Positions 1-9,176 of a DNA stretch of 64,000 nt are shown here, piece after piece. Source of the stretch: JACCXG01 sp963750935 (GTDB lineage: Bacteria > Acidobacteriota > Vicinamibacteria > Vicinamibacterales > 2-12-FULL-66-21); assembly GCA_963750935.1 (NCBI GenBank), contig CAVVSR010000015.1, positions 87,487 through 151,486 on the forward strand. The letters are read 5' to 3'. The translations under genes and the position numbers were made by a program. A model generated the notes under the pieces. It saw only the letters and a list, made by a program, of their open reading frames with translations, did not search any database and was not told the DNA's origin. How positions within the stretch are numbered: position 1 is the first letter of the stretch; every line of letters starts with the position of its first letter.

Positions 1-633
1 CACGAGCCAGGTGGCGTGCAGGCCGACGGTGGTCCGGAGGAAGATGCCCCACAGCACGTAGGGCACGCCGCCGAACGCCAGCAGCGCGAGGCCGACGATG
101 ACGTTCGAGGTCCAGTGCCAGTTCGAGAGCGCGACGTGCACCGGGTCGCGCATCAGATCCGGGACGTAGCGCCCGAGCACCGCCGCGTCGTGATGCAATC
201 CGTCACCGGTCAGGATCCAGCCGGCGTGCGCCCACCACGTGCCTTCGCGCGGCGTGTGCGGATCGCCCTCGAGGTCGGAGTGCTGATGGTGGATGCGATG
301 CGTCGCCACCCAGAAGATCGGACCGCCTTCGAGCGCCAGCGTGCCGCACCAGGTCAGGACGTATTCGATCCACTTACGCGTCTTGTACCCGCGATGGGTC
401 AGCAGGCGGTGATACGCCATGCCGATGCCGAACATGCCGGCGACGACATACAGGATGAGGGCCGCGAGGATCGCCCCGTAGTCGATGAAGAAGAACGCGG
501 CGACCGCACCGACGTGGAACGCGATCATCGCGACCGCCGTGATCCGGTTCAACCCCTTCTGATACCGGCGGCCGTAGCGCAGGGTCGGCGATGCCGCCGT
601 AGTCGCCGTAGTCGCCGAAGCCGCCCGAGTCAT
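1..633 (-). CDS. Acyl-CoA / fatty acid desaturase, 3' end beyond the window
   Basis: Membrane di-iron desaturase that would introduce a double bond into an acyl chain. The frame is open from an ATG at 631-633 to the window edge (211 codons). Two histidine boxes are visible: HRLLTH near residue 75, after a hydrophobic segment (AFFFIDYGAILAALILYVVAGM), and HRIHHQHSD near residue 112, which matches the HxxxxH and HRxHH boxes of the delta-9 type family. The third box (HxxHH) should lie outside the window. The first 20 residues are Ala/Thr-rich and are encoded by a short slippage-prone repeat of gccgtagtc, so the exact start is uncertain. The HTH-TOBE regulator lies 114 bp upstream on the same strand. 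Confidence 0.85.
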   Translation of the reverse strand, partial: MTRAASATTATTAASPTLRYGRRYQKGLNRITAVAMIAFHVGAVAAFFFIDYGAILAALILYVVAGMFGIGMAYHRLLTHRGYKTRKWIEYVLTWCGTLALEGGPIFWVATHRIHHQHSDLEGDPHTPREGTWWAHAGWILTGDGLHHDAAVLGRYVPDLMRDPVHVALSNWHWTSNVIVGLALLAFGGVPYVLWGIFLRTTVGLHATWLV

Positions 634-747
634 CACGCCGCAGGCCTCCTCGCCGCGGCAGCGTCCTGGCTGCCGCTGATGCCTCGGGGACGATACCAGC
701 GGCGGCCGGGGGGCGACTGTAATAGTTCTGTGTGCGCAAGCCCTGCC

Positions 748-1233
748 TCAGCGGCGGCGTGAGGAACCGCTGCCGGACCTGCGTCGCTGGGCTGGCCGGG
801 CCGCCTTCGGCGGTGTGGCGCTGCGCGCGATCATCACTTCCGTCGACTTGATGACGGCCAGGGCCTCGTCGCCGCGCCGCAGCTTCAGCGCGCGGACGGC
901 GTCGGCCGTAATCACCGCGGTCAACCGCTGATCGCCGACGCGGAGCCGGACCTGCGCAAGCAGGCCATCGACGCGCACTTCCTCGACGAACCCTCGCAGG
1001 CGGTTCCTGGCACTCAGTCCGGCAAGAGCATCGTCGTCGTCGACTGGACGGATCACCGGCGGCCCGTCAGGACGATGCTGCGCGGAAAGCCGCGCCAGCT
1101 CCTCTTCCGGTACCCGGTGGTGGCCACCGCCTGTCCGGATCGTCCGCACGCTGCCCGCGTGCACCCATCGCTTGAACGTCGAGTACGCGACGCCGACCCG
1201 CCCGGCCGCCGCCCTGATCGTCAGTGGCCCCAT
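748..1233 (-). CDS. HTH-TOBE transcriptional regulator (molybdate/tungstate-responsive type)
   Basis: A 161-residue protein. The N-terminal third is a MerR/excisionase-type helix-turn-helix (AAGRVGVAYSTFKRWVHAG, then TGGGHHRVPEEEL). The C-terminal half is a single TOBE/Mop-like domain (NRLRGFVEEV through LAVIKSTEVMIAR), the fold that binds molybdate or tungstate in ModE and ModC. The tail is basic. I chose the ATG at 1233 because GGAGG lies 8 bp before it; upstream ATGs at 1248 and 1284 have no comparable site. The gene is divergent from the TonB receptor, and the 129-bp gap carries iterated 10-bp words, so it may regulate itself and that receptor. Molybdate as ligand is inferred from the domain; no mod transporter is present in the window. 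Confidence 0.75.
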   Translation of the reverse strand: MGPLTIRAAAGRVGVAYSTFKRWVHAGSVRTIRTGGGHHRVPEEELARLSAQHRPDGPPVIRPVDDDDALAGLSARNRLRGFVEEVRVDGLLAQVRLRVGDQRLTAVITADAVRALKLRRGDEALAVIKSTEVMIARSATPPKAARPAQRRRSGSGSSRRR

Positions 1234-1290
1234 CGCCGCAGCCTCCATGCGCTCGTCCGTCGTACGCCCAGCATCATACAGCATGTTTGA

Positions 1291-1333
1291 GTCGATTCGA
1301 GCCGATTTGATTGGCGATTTGAGGCCATATAAA
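1291..1333. promoter_or_regulatory. Candidate promoter/operator between HTH-TOBE regulator and TonB receptor
   Basis: Three near-copies of a 10-bp word stand at 1291-1300 (gtcgattcga), 1301-1310 (gccgatttga) and 1313-1322 (ggcgatttga), spaced about one helical turn. They overlap a weak plus-strand promoter candidate, TTGATT at 1307 and TATAAA at 1328, separated by 15 bp. This patch is more A+T-rich than its surroundings. The array could be the binding site of the divergent HTH-TOBE regulator; that assignment is inference. Confidence 0.35.
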
Positions 1334-1362
1334 GTGGTCCGCTGTGAGTGGAGACACGTGAG

Positions 1363-4300
1363 ATGACCCGGGTGAGCCTGGCGCGATGCCTTGCGGGCGT
1401 GCTGCTCGCGGCCCTGGCGGCGACGCGGGTGGACGCGCAGATCGGCGCCGGCACGTTGCGCGGAACCATCGCAGACGCTGCGGGCGCCGCCTTGCCAGGC
1501 GCTGCCGTCACCGTCAGCGATGCGACCACCACGACGACGCGCGCGGCGGTGACCGGTGAAGACGGCGCCTATGCGATCCCCGCGCTGCGCCCGGGGCGGT
1601 ATACCGTCAGCATCGAGCTGCAGGGGTTTCGTCCTCTCAGACGAGAGGGCGTCCAGCTTGCCACCGGCGAGACCGTGCGACTCGACGTTCGGCTGCAGGT
1701 TGGCGGCCTCAGCGACACGATCACGGTGGTGGCGGACGCCCCGCTCCTTCGCGGCGAGACCGCGGGCCTGGGTCAGGTCGTCGACAGCCGGAAGGTGGCC
1801 GCGCTGCCGCTGAATGGCCGCAGCTTCATCACGCTGGCCGCGCTCGCGCCCGGCGTCGCGCTGCCGCCGGGGTCCTCCCTGCCACGCATCAACGGCGGCC
1901 GGCCGCGGACCAATGAGTACCTGTTCGACGGCATCTCCGTGCTCCAGCCCGAGCCCGGCCAGGTGGCGTTCTTCCCGAACGTCGACGCCATCCAGGAGTT
2001 CAAGATCGAGAGCAACAGTCCGTCCGCGGAGTTCGGCCGCTTCAACGGCGGGGTCGTGAACCTGACGACGAAGGCCGGCGCCAATGAGCTGCGCGGGACC
2101 GCGTTCGAGTTCTTCCGGCACGAGTCGCTGAACGCGCGCAACGCCTTCGCCACCGGCGCGGTGAAGCCGCGGTTCCGGCGGCATCAGTTTGGCGGCGTCG
2201 CCGGCGGCCCGGTACTGCGCGGCCGCACGTTCTTCTTCGTCGATTACCAGGGGCAGCGACAGACGATCGAACGCACGGTGATCTCGACGGTGCCGACCGC
2301 GTTGCAGCGGCAGGGCGTCTTCACCGAGGCCATCGGCGGCCGCGTGCCGGCCATCTACGATCCGGCAACCACCGTCACCACCGGCGTAGTGACGACCCGG
2401 CAGCCATTCCCGGGCAACACGGTTCCGGCCGACCGCTTCGACACGGTGGCGCGCACGCTGCTGGCGCGCTATCCGCTGCCAACCAGTGCCGGCACCGCGA
2501 ACAACTTTCGCCGCCTCGCCGACGAGGAGGTCGATCAGGATCAATTCAGCGTGCGGCTGGACCACCGCATCGGCGCTGCGGATCACGTGTTCGGGCGCGT
2601 GACGCGATTCGGCGAGTCGTTCGTGCCGGTCACGCCACTACCCGATGGCAGCGGCACGGCCGCCGGCACGCTGGGACCGCAGGAGACGCGTGCATGGTCG
2701 GTCGCCTCGCGCTACCAGCGGATCTTCTCGAACCGCCTGGTCAACGAGCTGCGCGTCGGCGACACGCGGCGGTCGGTGCATCGGACGGCGGCGAGCGCCG
2801 GCGGCCTTCCGGCGGACGCGCTCGGTCTTCCTGAAATTCCGGCGGACGCGAACTTTGCCGACACTCTGCCGACGATCCTCCTCGCCGGCTATCAGCAGCT
2901 CGGCTCGCCACCGAACACGGCGACTGATTTCGGCACGAGCGTGACCCAGCTGACCGACACGCTCACGTGGCTCGCCGGCCGCCACACCATCAAGGTCGGC
3001 GCCGACCTGCGGTGGTCGCGCCTCGATGTCGTCCAGCCGCCGTCACCGACGGGCTCGTTCACGTTCAGCAGCCTGTTCACGGACCTGCCAGGGGTCACCG
3101 GGACGGGCACGCCACTCGCCAGCTTCCTGCTCGGCCAGGTCCAGCAGTTCTCGATCGATCTGCAGCAGCAGCCGATCCGGAACCGCGCCCACATGCAGGA
3201 GTACTTCGCGCAGGACGACTGGCGGGCCTCGTCGCGCATCACGGTCAATGCCGGCTTACGCTTCACGCTCAACTTCCCGTCGACGGAGGTGAACGATCAG
3301 GCGGCGGTCTTCAATCTCGAGACGCAGCAGCTCGAGTATCTCGGACGCGATGGCCATCCGAGGTCGGCGCGGATGCTGCACGCCTTCAACGCCGGTCCCC
3401 GGCTCGGCATCGTCGCCCGCGCGAACGACCGGACCGTGGCCCGACTCGGTTACGGCCTGGTCTGGATCGAGCAGGCCGGCATCACGACGCCGTTCACGAC
3501 GCCGGTCTTCCCGTTCCTGCAGACGGTGTCGCAGCGAACGCTCGACAGCATCACGCCGGCGCTGGTCCTGGCAGACGGGCCGCGTGTCGATCCGATCCCG
3601 CTGACCCCGGACGCCGGCCTCGGCCAGGGGGTCTTCGCGGTGGACCGCGACCTCGGGTCGGGCTACGTGCAGCAGTGGAACGCGTCGCTGCAGCGCGGCC
3701 TGTCCGCGAACATTGCCGTCGAGGTCGCCTACATCGGGTCGAAGATCACGCGCGTCGGCATCCCCGACAGCAACCTCAATCAGCTGACGGTCGAGCAGCT
3801 GTCGCAGGGGGCACCGCTGCTGCAGCGGGTTGACAATCCGTACTACGGCATCATCCCCGCGTCCTCGTCGCTCGGCGATCCCACGATTCCGCGCGCGCAG
3901 CTGCTGAAGCCGTTCCCGCGCCACACCACCGTCAGCCTCTATCGCAACAACGTCGGCACGACGATCTATCAGGGCCTCTCGGCGAAGCTCGAACAGCGGC
4001 TCTCGCACGGGCTCACCTGGCTCGTGAGCTACACGCGATCGACGCTCGAGGACGACGCGTCGTCGGTGTTCGACGCGTCGATCCTGACCGGACCAGTCGC
4101 CAACTATCCGGTGGCCGACAGCTTCAACCGGCGGCTCGAGCGCGACTACTCGACGGGGGACATCCCGCATGCCTTCGTCGCGTCGGTGGTCTGGGATCTG
4201 CCGGTGGGACGTGACCGCCGGATGCACGCGGGCGGCCTGCTCGGCGCGATCGTGAACGACTGGACCATCAGCGGCATCGTCACGCTCCAATCCGGCCTGC

Positions 4301-4698
4301 CGTTCGCGGTGACGCAGGCGACGAACACGAATGCGTTCGCCGGATTCGGCACGCAGCGGCCCAACCTGGTCGGCGAGCCTGAGCTGCCGGCCGACGAGCG
4401 ATCCCGAAGCCGCTGGTTCAACACGAGCGCATTCGCGGCGGCGCCGCAGTTCACGCTCGGCACGGCCTCACGCAATCCGGTCCGCGGTCCCGCCTATCGC
4501 AACGTCGACGTCGGCCTCGCGCGGCGTCTTCCTCTCGACTCGACCCGCGCCGTCGAACTCCGCGCCGAGATCTTCAACCTGACCAACACGCCGCCGCTCG
4601 GCACGCCGAACGGCGTATTCGGCTCCGCCGCGTTCGGGACGATCACGACGGCCGGCGACCCGCGCGTCGTGCAGCTGGCGGTGAAATTCCTGTTCTGA
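1363..4698 (+). CDS. TonB-dependent receptor, Oar-like, with carboxypeptidase-regulatory domain
   Basis: Outer-membrane beta-barrel for TonB-driven uptake of an unknown large or scarce substrate. The protein is 1111 residues. A signal peptide (to about residue 25, ending VDAQ) is followed by a CarboxypepD_reg-like domain (about 28-115, GTLRGTIADAAGAALPGAAV), a plug domain (about 120-240, PLNGRSFITLAALAPGV, DGISVLQPE, GGVVNLTTKAG) and a long barrel ending in the aromatic VVQLAVKFLF typical of outer-membrane proteins. I prefer the ATG at 1363 because GGAGA lies 8 bp upstream; a GTG at 1348 adds five residues without a good site. The frame is intact. Substrate cannot be read from sequence. Confidence 0.9.
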   Translation: MTRVSLARCLAGVLLAALAATRVDAQIGAGTLRGTIADAAGAALPGAAVTVSDATTTTTRAAVTGEDGAYAIPALRPGRYTVSIELQGFRPLRREGVQLATGETVRLDVRLQVGGLSDTITVVADAPLLRGETAGLGQVVDSRKVAALPLNGRSFITLAALAPGVALPPGSSLPRINGGRPRTNEYLFDGISVLQPEPGQVAFFPNVDAIQEFKIESNSPSAEFGRFNGGVVNLTTKAGANELRGTAFEFFRHESLNARNAFATGAVKPRFRRHQFGGVAGGPVLRGRTFFFVDYQGQRQTIERTVISTVPTALQRQGVFTEAIGGRVPAIYDPATTVTTGVVTTRQPFPGNTVPADRFDTVARTLLARYPLPTSAGTANNFRRLADEEVDQDQFSVRLDHRIGAADHVFGRVTRFGESFVPVTPLPDGSGTAAGTLGPQETRAWSVASRYQRIFSNRLVNELRVGDTRRSVHRTAASAGGLPADALGLPEIPADANFADTLPTILLAGYQQLGSPPNTATDFGTSVTQLTDTLTWLAGRHTIKVGADLRWSRLDVVQPPSPTGSFTFSSLFTDLPGVTGTGTPLASFLLGQVQQFSIDLQQQPIRNRAHMQEYFAQDDWRASSRITVNAGLRFTLNFPSTEVNDQAAVFNLETQQLEYLGRDGHPRSARMLHAFNAGPRLGIVARANDRTVARLGYGLVWIEQAGITTPFTTPVFPFLQTVSQRTLDSITPALVLADGPRVDPIPLTPDAGLGQGVFAVDRDLGSGYVQQWNASLQRGLSANIAVEVAYIGSKITRVGIPDSNLNQLTVEQLSQGAPLLQRVDNPYYGIIPASSSLGDPTIPRAQLLKPFPRHTTVSLYRNNVGTTIYQGLSAKLEQRLSHGLTWLVSYTRSTLEDDASSVFDASILTGPVANYPVADSFNRRLERDYSTGDIPHAFVASVVWDLPVGRDRRMHAGGLLGAIVNDWTISGIVTLQSGLPFAVTQATNTNAFAGFGTQRPNLVGEPELPADERSRSRWFNTSAFAAAPQFTLGTASRNPVRGPAYRNVDVGLARRLPLDSTRAVELRAEIFNLTNTPPLGTPNGVFGSAAFGTITTAGDPRVVQLAVKFLF

Positions 4699-4799
4699 CC
4701 GGTTTCCCCAGCCGGCGTTAACCTTTCACCGCCGACTGCGTATTACCAGTGAAGGCTCGCCGGTCATTCGGGCCGAGTCGTTGCCTCAGAGGTATCGCC

Positions 4800-5147
4800 A
4801 TGCACAGACTTCTCACGTCCACGACGGTCGCCCTGCTGCTCACCGCCGTGGCGTTCGCGCAATCGACTGTTACCGGCAAGTGGGAGGGACAGACGCCGAA
4901 CGGATTCAAAATCGTGCTCGACTTGAAGGCCACCGAGAGCACGGTGACCGGCACGCTGACGCGGGAAGACACAACGGTTCCGATTGCCGAGGGCAAGGTG
5001 ACCAAGAACACCGTGACGTTCAAGGCCACGCTCGGCGACGAGACCGAGTCGTTCACCGGCGAAGTCGCGGGCGATCAGCTGACCGTGTGGCTGGACCGTC
5101 AAGGCCGCGAACGCGCGGCAAACCTGACGCGCGTCAAGAGCAAGTAG
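4800..5147 (+). CDS. Small exported beta-rich protein of unknown function
   Basis: A 115-residue protein with a signal peptide (MHRLLTSTTVALLLTAVAFAQ) and a mature part of alternating short strands (VTGKWEGQTP, FKIVLDLKATESTVTGTL, NTVTFKATLGDETESFTGEV). The pattern looks like a small lipocalin-like or single beta-domain protein, common among acidobacterial exported proteins. It ends in a basic tail. It lies 101 bp after the TonB receptor on the same strand. I do not recognise a specific family and see no catalytic motif. Confidence 0.7.
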   Translation: MHRLLTSTTVALLLTAVAFAQSTVTGKWEGQTPNGFKIVLDLKATESTVTGTLTREDTTVPIAEGKVTKNTVTFKATLGDETESFTGEVAGDQLTVWLDRQGRERAANLTRVKSK

Positions 5148-5177
5148 GCGAAGCGGCGAACGGTTGAGACGGCCCTA

Positions 5178-5390
5178 TTAGATGAGCCGAGTGTGGCACC
5201 GCGCTTGCTCTAGGTAAGGGCAGCTACGCTCGGTAGCCGCTCTGGCAACCGACAAACCACCCACCCAATCGACGGGGAACGCTTCGCGCTTCCCCGCTTC
5301 GTCATGTACGGACACCGCCGCGCCACTGCGCAGCCCATGTAGGTCGATACCAACACAGTCGCGCGCTACGTACTCGGGGGAGATCGCCAT
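5178..5390 (-). pseudogene. Possible IS110-type transposase N-terminal remnant
   Basis: A 70-codon frame starting MAISPEYVARDCVGIDLHGL followed by SVHDEAGKRE. The GIDLH...V.D..GK.E arrangement resembles the N-terminal DEDD catalytic start of IS110-family transposases. Only this fragment exists, then the frame ends. It lies between the small exported gene and a heptad repeat array, and its bases look less G+C-biased than its neighbours. It could equally be a chance frame. The rest of 5148-5442 holds no other gene I can see. Confidence 0.25.
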
Positions 5391-5439
5391 CCCGCATCCC
5401 GCATCCCGCAGTCCCGAGTCCCGAGTCCCGAGTCCCGAG
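5391..5439. repeat. Heptad array, CCCGCAT/TCCCGAG family
   Basis: Seven in-phase 7-bp units: cccgcat twice, cccgcag, then tcccgag four times. The array ends 3 bp before the stop codon of the minus-strand DUF3014 gene, directly behind its 3' end. Confidence 0.9.
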
Positions 5440-5442
5440 TTC

Positions 5443-6285
5443 CTATTCCTCAGTCGGAGCCGTCAGTTTCGTCGCCTCGATGCCGAGATGGCCGGCGATC
5501 TCCCGCAGCTTGTCCTGCACCTTCTTCATGTTCTCGGGTCCCATGCGCAGCAGTTGCTTCTGCGCGGGCGTCAGTTGTTCGAGGCGCTCGTCGGCGAACG
5601 CGTAACCGACGCCCGCCGGCGTGAGCTCGACGTCGCCGCGGGGGATCGGTACTTTCAACAGCTCGACGATCGCGCGCTCCAGCACGCGGTCGGCCTGTTC
5701 GTCGGTGGCGCCAAAGCGGCGATGGGCCTCGCGGATGCGTGGCTTGAGGGTTTCGTAGAGGCGCGCGGTGCCAGAGGCGTCGAGCGCCGCGACCGCGTCG
5801 GCGTAGCGATCGTAGCGACGATAACTCGACGGATCGACGAACGTGCGTCCCTTCACCGTCCTCGTCTGGAACGGCGTGACCGGACCAACCGCCTTCAACT
5901 CCGACGACGGCGATTGACCCTCCGCGATGCGCGTGGTGACGACGACGAAGTTGACGATCAAGCCGTCGGTGGTCAGCCAGGCCGCGACCGTCGGATGCGA
6001 CGACAGCCGCGCGACGAGATCGCGGACGAACGCATCGGATTCGTCGAGCGGTGGCAGCGGAAGCTGCTCCGAGGACGTGGCGGATGGCTTCACGGTTTCG
6101 CTTCGCACCGGCACCGACTGCGGCGTCACTGCAGACCGGCGCTTGACGACGTAGCCGATGCCCAGCGCCACCAGCAGTACGCCGATGATCAGCACGGCCA
6201 CGAACGGCGCGCGCCGGGGCGGCATGGCGAACGGATCGTCCGCCCCGGACTTCACGAGGTCGACGTCAGCGGGGTTTCGAGTCAT
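5443..6285 (-). CDS. DUF3014 family membrane-anchored protein
   Basis: A 280-residue protein. A short acidic cytoplasmic N-terminus is followed by one transmembrane helix (about residues 26-47, APFVAVLIIGVLLVALGIGY). A Ser/Pro-rich linker leads into a soluble domain (about 75-275) with LPPLDESDAFVRDLVARLSSHP, AWLTTDGLIVNFVVVT and a helical end (LTPAQKQLLRMGPENMKKVQ). That layout matches the DUF3014 family; its function is unknown. The frame is intact, and a heptad array abuts its stop codon. It is divergent from the alpha/beta hydrolase at 6442. Confidence 0.8.
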   Translation of the reverse strand: MTRNPADVDLVKSGADDPFAMPPRRAPFVAVLIIGVLLVALGIGYVVKRRSAVTPQSVPVRSETVKPSATSSEQLPLPPLDESDAFVRDLVARLSSHPTVAAWLTTDGLIVNFVVVTTRIAEGQSPSSELKAVGPVTPFQTRTVKGRTFVDPSSYRRYDRYADAVAALDASGTARLYETLKPRIREAHRRFGATDEQADRVLERAIVELLKVPIPRGDVELTPAGVGYAFADERLEQLTPAQKQLLRMGPENMKKVQDKLREIAGHLGIEATKLTAPTEE

Positions 6286-6441
6286 GGAGCACCTGATTTC
6301 CCCGTACTATGCCTCCCCCGCCGGCAGCGCGGCGATGATTTGCTACAAGTCGCGGATGAGGTTAGGCCAGATTGTGACGAGCTGCGGTCTTGCGGGGACC
6401 GCTCGCAGCCGCTCGCAAACGGATCGGCTACGCTGCCGGTC

Positions 6442-8002
6442 ATGCAGCAACACTGCCGGCAGATGCTCGCCCTGACCTCGATCGTAATCCTGCTCGCGGG
6501 CTCATGGGCGCGCGGACAGCGGGAGCAGGCTCCCGAGGATGTCATCGGCACACGCCTCGCCGGTCTGGCCGTCGGGCCGCACCACGTCGGGTTCAGCGTG
6601 CGCGCCGGCCTCGACCCGACGCGGCGGACCAGCATTGCCGAGCGCGGCACGAAGATCGGGATTGCCACCTGGTATCCGGCGCAGGCACAGGGCGACGCCG
6701 GACGGGTGACCGGCCTCGACTACCGGCTGCTGGAGTTCGCACGGACGCCATCGGACGCGGAGAAGCGCCGGTACGTGGACGGCCTCGCCGACGCGGCGAT
6801 GGGCTGGCGGCACGTCGGGATCGTCGAGCTGACGAAGTCCCAGGCCCTCGCGACGTTCTCCGCCACCGGCATCGCTCGTCGAAGCGCACCAGCGGCGAGC
6901 GGCCGGTTCCCGATGGTCCTCATGCTTGGCGGTCAGTACCTACCTGAGCACGACGGCGGAGTTGCTCGCCTCACACGGTTACGTCGTGGTCGCCCCGTTC
7001 CGCTTCAGCGACGAACCCAACGCGATCGGTACCGATCAGTTCACCTGGTATCTCGAGAACAGCGTGCGCGACGGCGAGTGGGCGATCGAACAGGTGCGGG
7101 CCGGCGGCGTCGGCGATCCCGATCGGCTCAGCGTGATCGGGCACGGCGGCGGCGGCTTGCAGGCGCTGCTGTTCGCGATGCGCAATGTCGGCGTGGATGC
7201 CGTGATGAACATCGACGCCGGCAACTTCTCGACGCGAACCGGGGCGCGAGCCATCCCGTTCTACAGCCCGCGGCTGTTGCGCGCCCCGTACTTGTACATG
7301 GCGACCGCGGAAACCCGGGCCGGCCAGGACCAGTTCGCGGACTTTCTCGCGATGACGTTCAGCGAGCGCGTCGAGGTCGTGCTCCAGGATCCAGCCGTGC
7401 GACACCACGACCTGAGCGACCTTGGCCGCGCCGTGACGTCGCCGCTGGGCCTGCGCGGCCCGCAGCAGCGGCAAGTGGAGCAGGCGTATGCGACCGTGCA
7501 CGACTTGATCGTCCGCTTCCTGCGCAGCCACTCCGCGTCGAACGGCGAAGGCCGGAATACGTTTGCCGTGTGGCTGCAGGATCGATCGGCGACCGGCGCG
7601 TTCACGGTGGCCGTGCATCCGGGCTCGACGCCGGCGCCACCGATCGCGACGATGCTGACGGAGGTTGGTGCCGGCACGCGCGCCGCGCTCGAAGACGCCC
7701 GCCGCCGCGATCCGGACGCCCCGCTGTTCCAGGCGCAGAACCTCGAGCGCCTTGTCTCGAAAGCGCTCGCGACGAACCAGCCTGCCGACGCCGAGTCGAT
7801 CGCGGATTTCGCGCTCACGCTGCATGCCGGGGCGCCGGTGTTTCAGGAGTACAAGAGCGAAGCGCTCGAAGCACGCGGCGAAGCCGCGAAAGCCGCCGAG
7901 GCCGCCGCCGCGTGCGCCGCGTCAACCTCCGGCAACGACTGGCGCGCCACGGCCGCCGTCACCCGCTGCCGCGCCCGCGCCGAACGGCTGCGAGCCAGAT
8001 AA
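6442..8002 (+). pseudogene. Alpha/beta hydrolase (PAF-acetylhydrolase/dienelactone-hydrolase-like), frameshifted and lacking the nucleophile
   Basis: The first frame (ATG 6442) encodes a signal peptide, a conserved strand region (GTKIGIATWYPAQAQGD) and FPMVLMLGG. The protein then continues in the +1 frame from about 6926 with YLSTTAELLASHGYVVVAPF and runs to a stop at 8002. A single-base indel near 6920 explains both parts. The nucleophile elbow that should read G-H-S-x-G is GHGGGG (about 7140), so the serine is glycine (ggc instead of agc). Frameshift and lost nucleophile together suggest an inactive gene, although a non-enzymatic homologue or a sequence error remains possible. The C-terminal region resembles a helical tail and is Ala-rich. 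Confidence 0.6.
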
Positions 8003-8004
8003 CC

Positions 8005-8039
8005 CTTTTGACTTTTACCTTCTGACTTCTAACTTCCTT
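8005..8039. repeat. Heptad array, CTTTTGA/CTTCTAA family
   Basis: Five in-phase units: cttttga, cttttac, cttctga, cttctaa, cttcctt. It sits between two convergent genes, and the stop codon of the VWA gene (cta at 8029-8031) lies inside it. The same family, reversed, occurs at 20101. Confidence 0.85.
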
Positions 8040-8970
8040 TAGGGGCTACATAGCTTTTTCGCGCCCGCGGCTTCATCCGGCCCTGATCGACGCGGACGTC
8101 GATCTCGTGGATCTTGCCGTCGCGCTTCGGCGGCACGAACGCGAGCAGGTACTGGGTGTGGAGCTCGTCCGCGATCGCGGCGAAGGCGGCGCCGAGATCC
8201 TGACCGTACCGGATCTCCGTGTAGCCGCCGCCGGTCTCCTCGGCCACGCGGGCGAGGCCGGGATCGGGAAGATTGGCGTTCAGCATCGCCTGCAGGCCGC
8301 CGGGGCCCAGCTGGGGCGGCCCCAGGTTGCGGCTGCGCAGGCCGACGGCGTAGATCATCACGTCCAGCTCGCGGGCGCGGTCGATCACCTCGACCTGGCT
8401 GCTGGGCCGCTGCCGGAACCCGGTCGGCCCGCTGTCCCTGCCATCGCTCAGCACCAGCACCACGTTTCGCTTGTCGCCGCTCTCGCCGAAGGCGTCGAGC
8501 GCCTCGGTGATCGCGCGCCACAGCGGCGTCGGCGCGTTCGGCTCGATCGTGGTCGGCAGCGATCGTTCGAGCTCGTCGGGATTGCGCGTGAAGGCGGGGC
8601 CGAGCACCACCTCGTTGCCGAAGGCGCCGACCCGCGCCAGGTCGTCGGGCAGCAGGCGCGGGAACAACTGCTTGCCGGCGCCGCGCAGCAGCGGCAGGTT
8701 GCCCTGCATGCTGCCCGACACGTCGAGCATGGCGATCAGGCGGATCGGCTGCGGGCTGTTGTCGAATTGGGTCAGCGGCTGCGGCTTGCCATCGTCGCGC
8801 ACTTCGAAGTTCTCGCGCTTCAACGTGGTCACCAGCTTGCCGTCCCGGTCGGTCACCGTCGCGAACACGCGGACGGCGTCGCTGCCGGTACGGAAGGTGG
8901 GCTGCTGACGGGACGCGACGGTCACGGTCAGCGCGCAGCCAATCAGGGCGCAGCTGAGGATCCTCTGCAT
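8029..8970 (-). CDS. Secreted VWFA-related domain protein (acidobacterial type)
   Basis: A 313-residue protein with a signal peptide (MQRILSCALIGCALTVTVAS). A short beta region follows (VRVFATVTDRDGKLVTTLKR, ENFEVRDDGKPQPL), then a von Willebrand factor A domain from about residue 80. The MIDAS motif is DVSGS (AMLDVSGSMQ), with downstream NVVLVLSDGRDS. This is the layout of the VWFA-related family that is expanded in Acidobacteriota, probably used in metal-dependent protein binding outside the cytoplasm. The last codons (PKGS) are encoded by the heptad array, so the natural C-terminus may have been replaced. It is divergent from the ABC importer. Confidence 0.85.
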   Translation of the reverse strand: MQRILSCALIGCALTVTVASRQQPTFRTGSDAVRVFATVTDRDGKLVTTLKRENFEVRDDGKPQPLTQFDNSPQPIRLIAMLDVSGSMQGNLPLLRGAGKQLFPRLLPDDLARVGAFGNEVVLGPAFTRNPDELERSLPTTIEPNAPTPLWRAITEALDAFGESGDKRNVVLVLSDGRDSGPTGFRQRPSSQVEVIDRARELDVMIYAVGLRSRNLGPPQLGPGGLQAMLNANLPDPGLARVAEETGGGYTEIRYGQDLGAAFAAIADELHTQYLLAFVPPKRDGKIHEIDVRVDQGRMKPRARKSYVAPKGS

Positions 8971-9176
8971 GAAAGCCTCGTATTTCGCCGGGCCGCGCCT
9001 GCGGCGCTGGCGGCTTGCACAGTGCGCCCGTCACCTGCAGTGTGCACCATCGGCGCCGGCAAGAGCCAGCGGACGGTGACGGCGGCCGCCGCCGCGGGGC
9101 AATCTGATATCGTCGATCGCGGGATGGACAGGCGTTCCACCACAACCGACGGCTCCCGGCCGTCGAAGGGGCGCCG

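Noticed and set aside
5488..8025. One 845-codon frame covering DUF3014 and the hydrolase
   Set aside because: Its first third is antisense to the DUF3014 gene and motif-free; only the part from 6442 matches a hydrolase.
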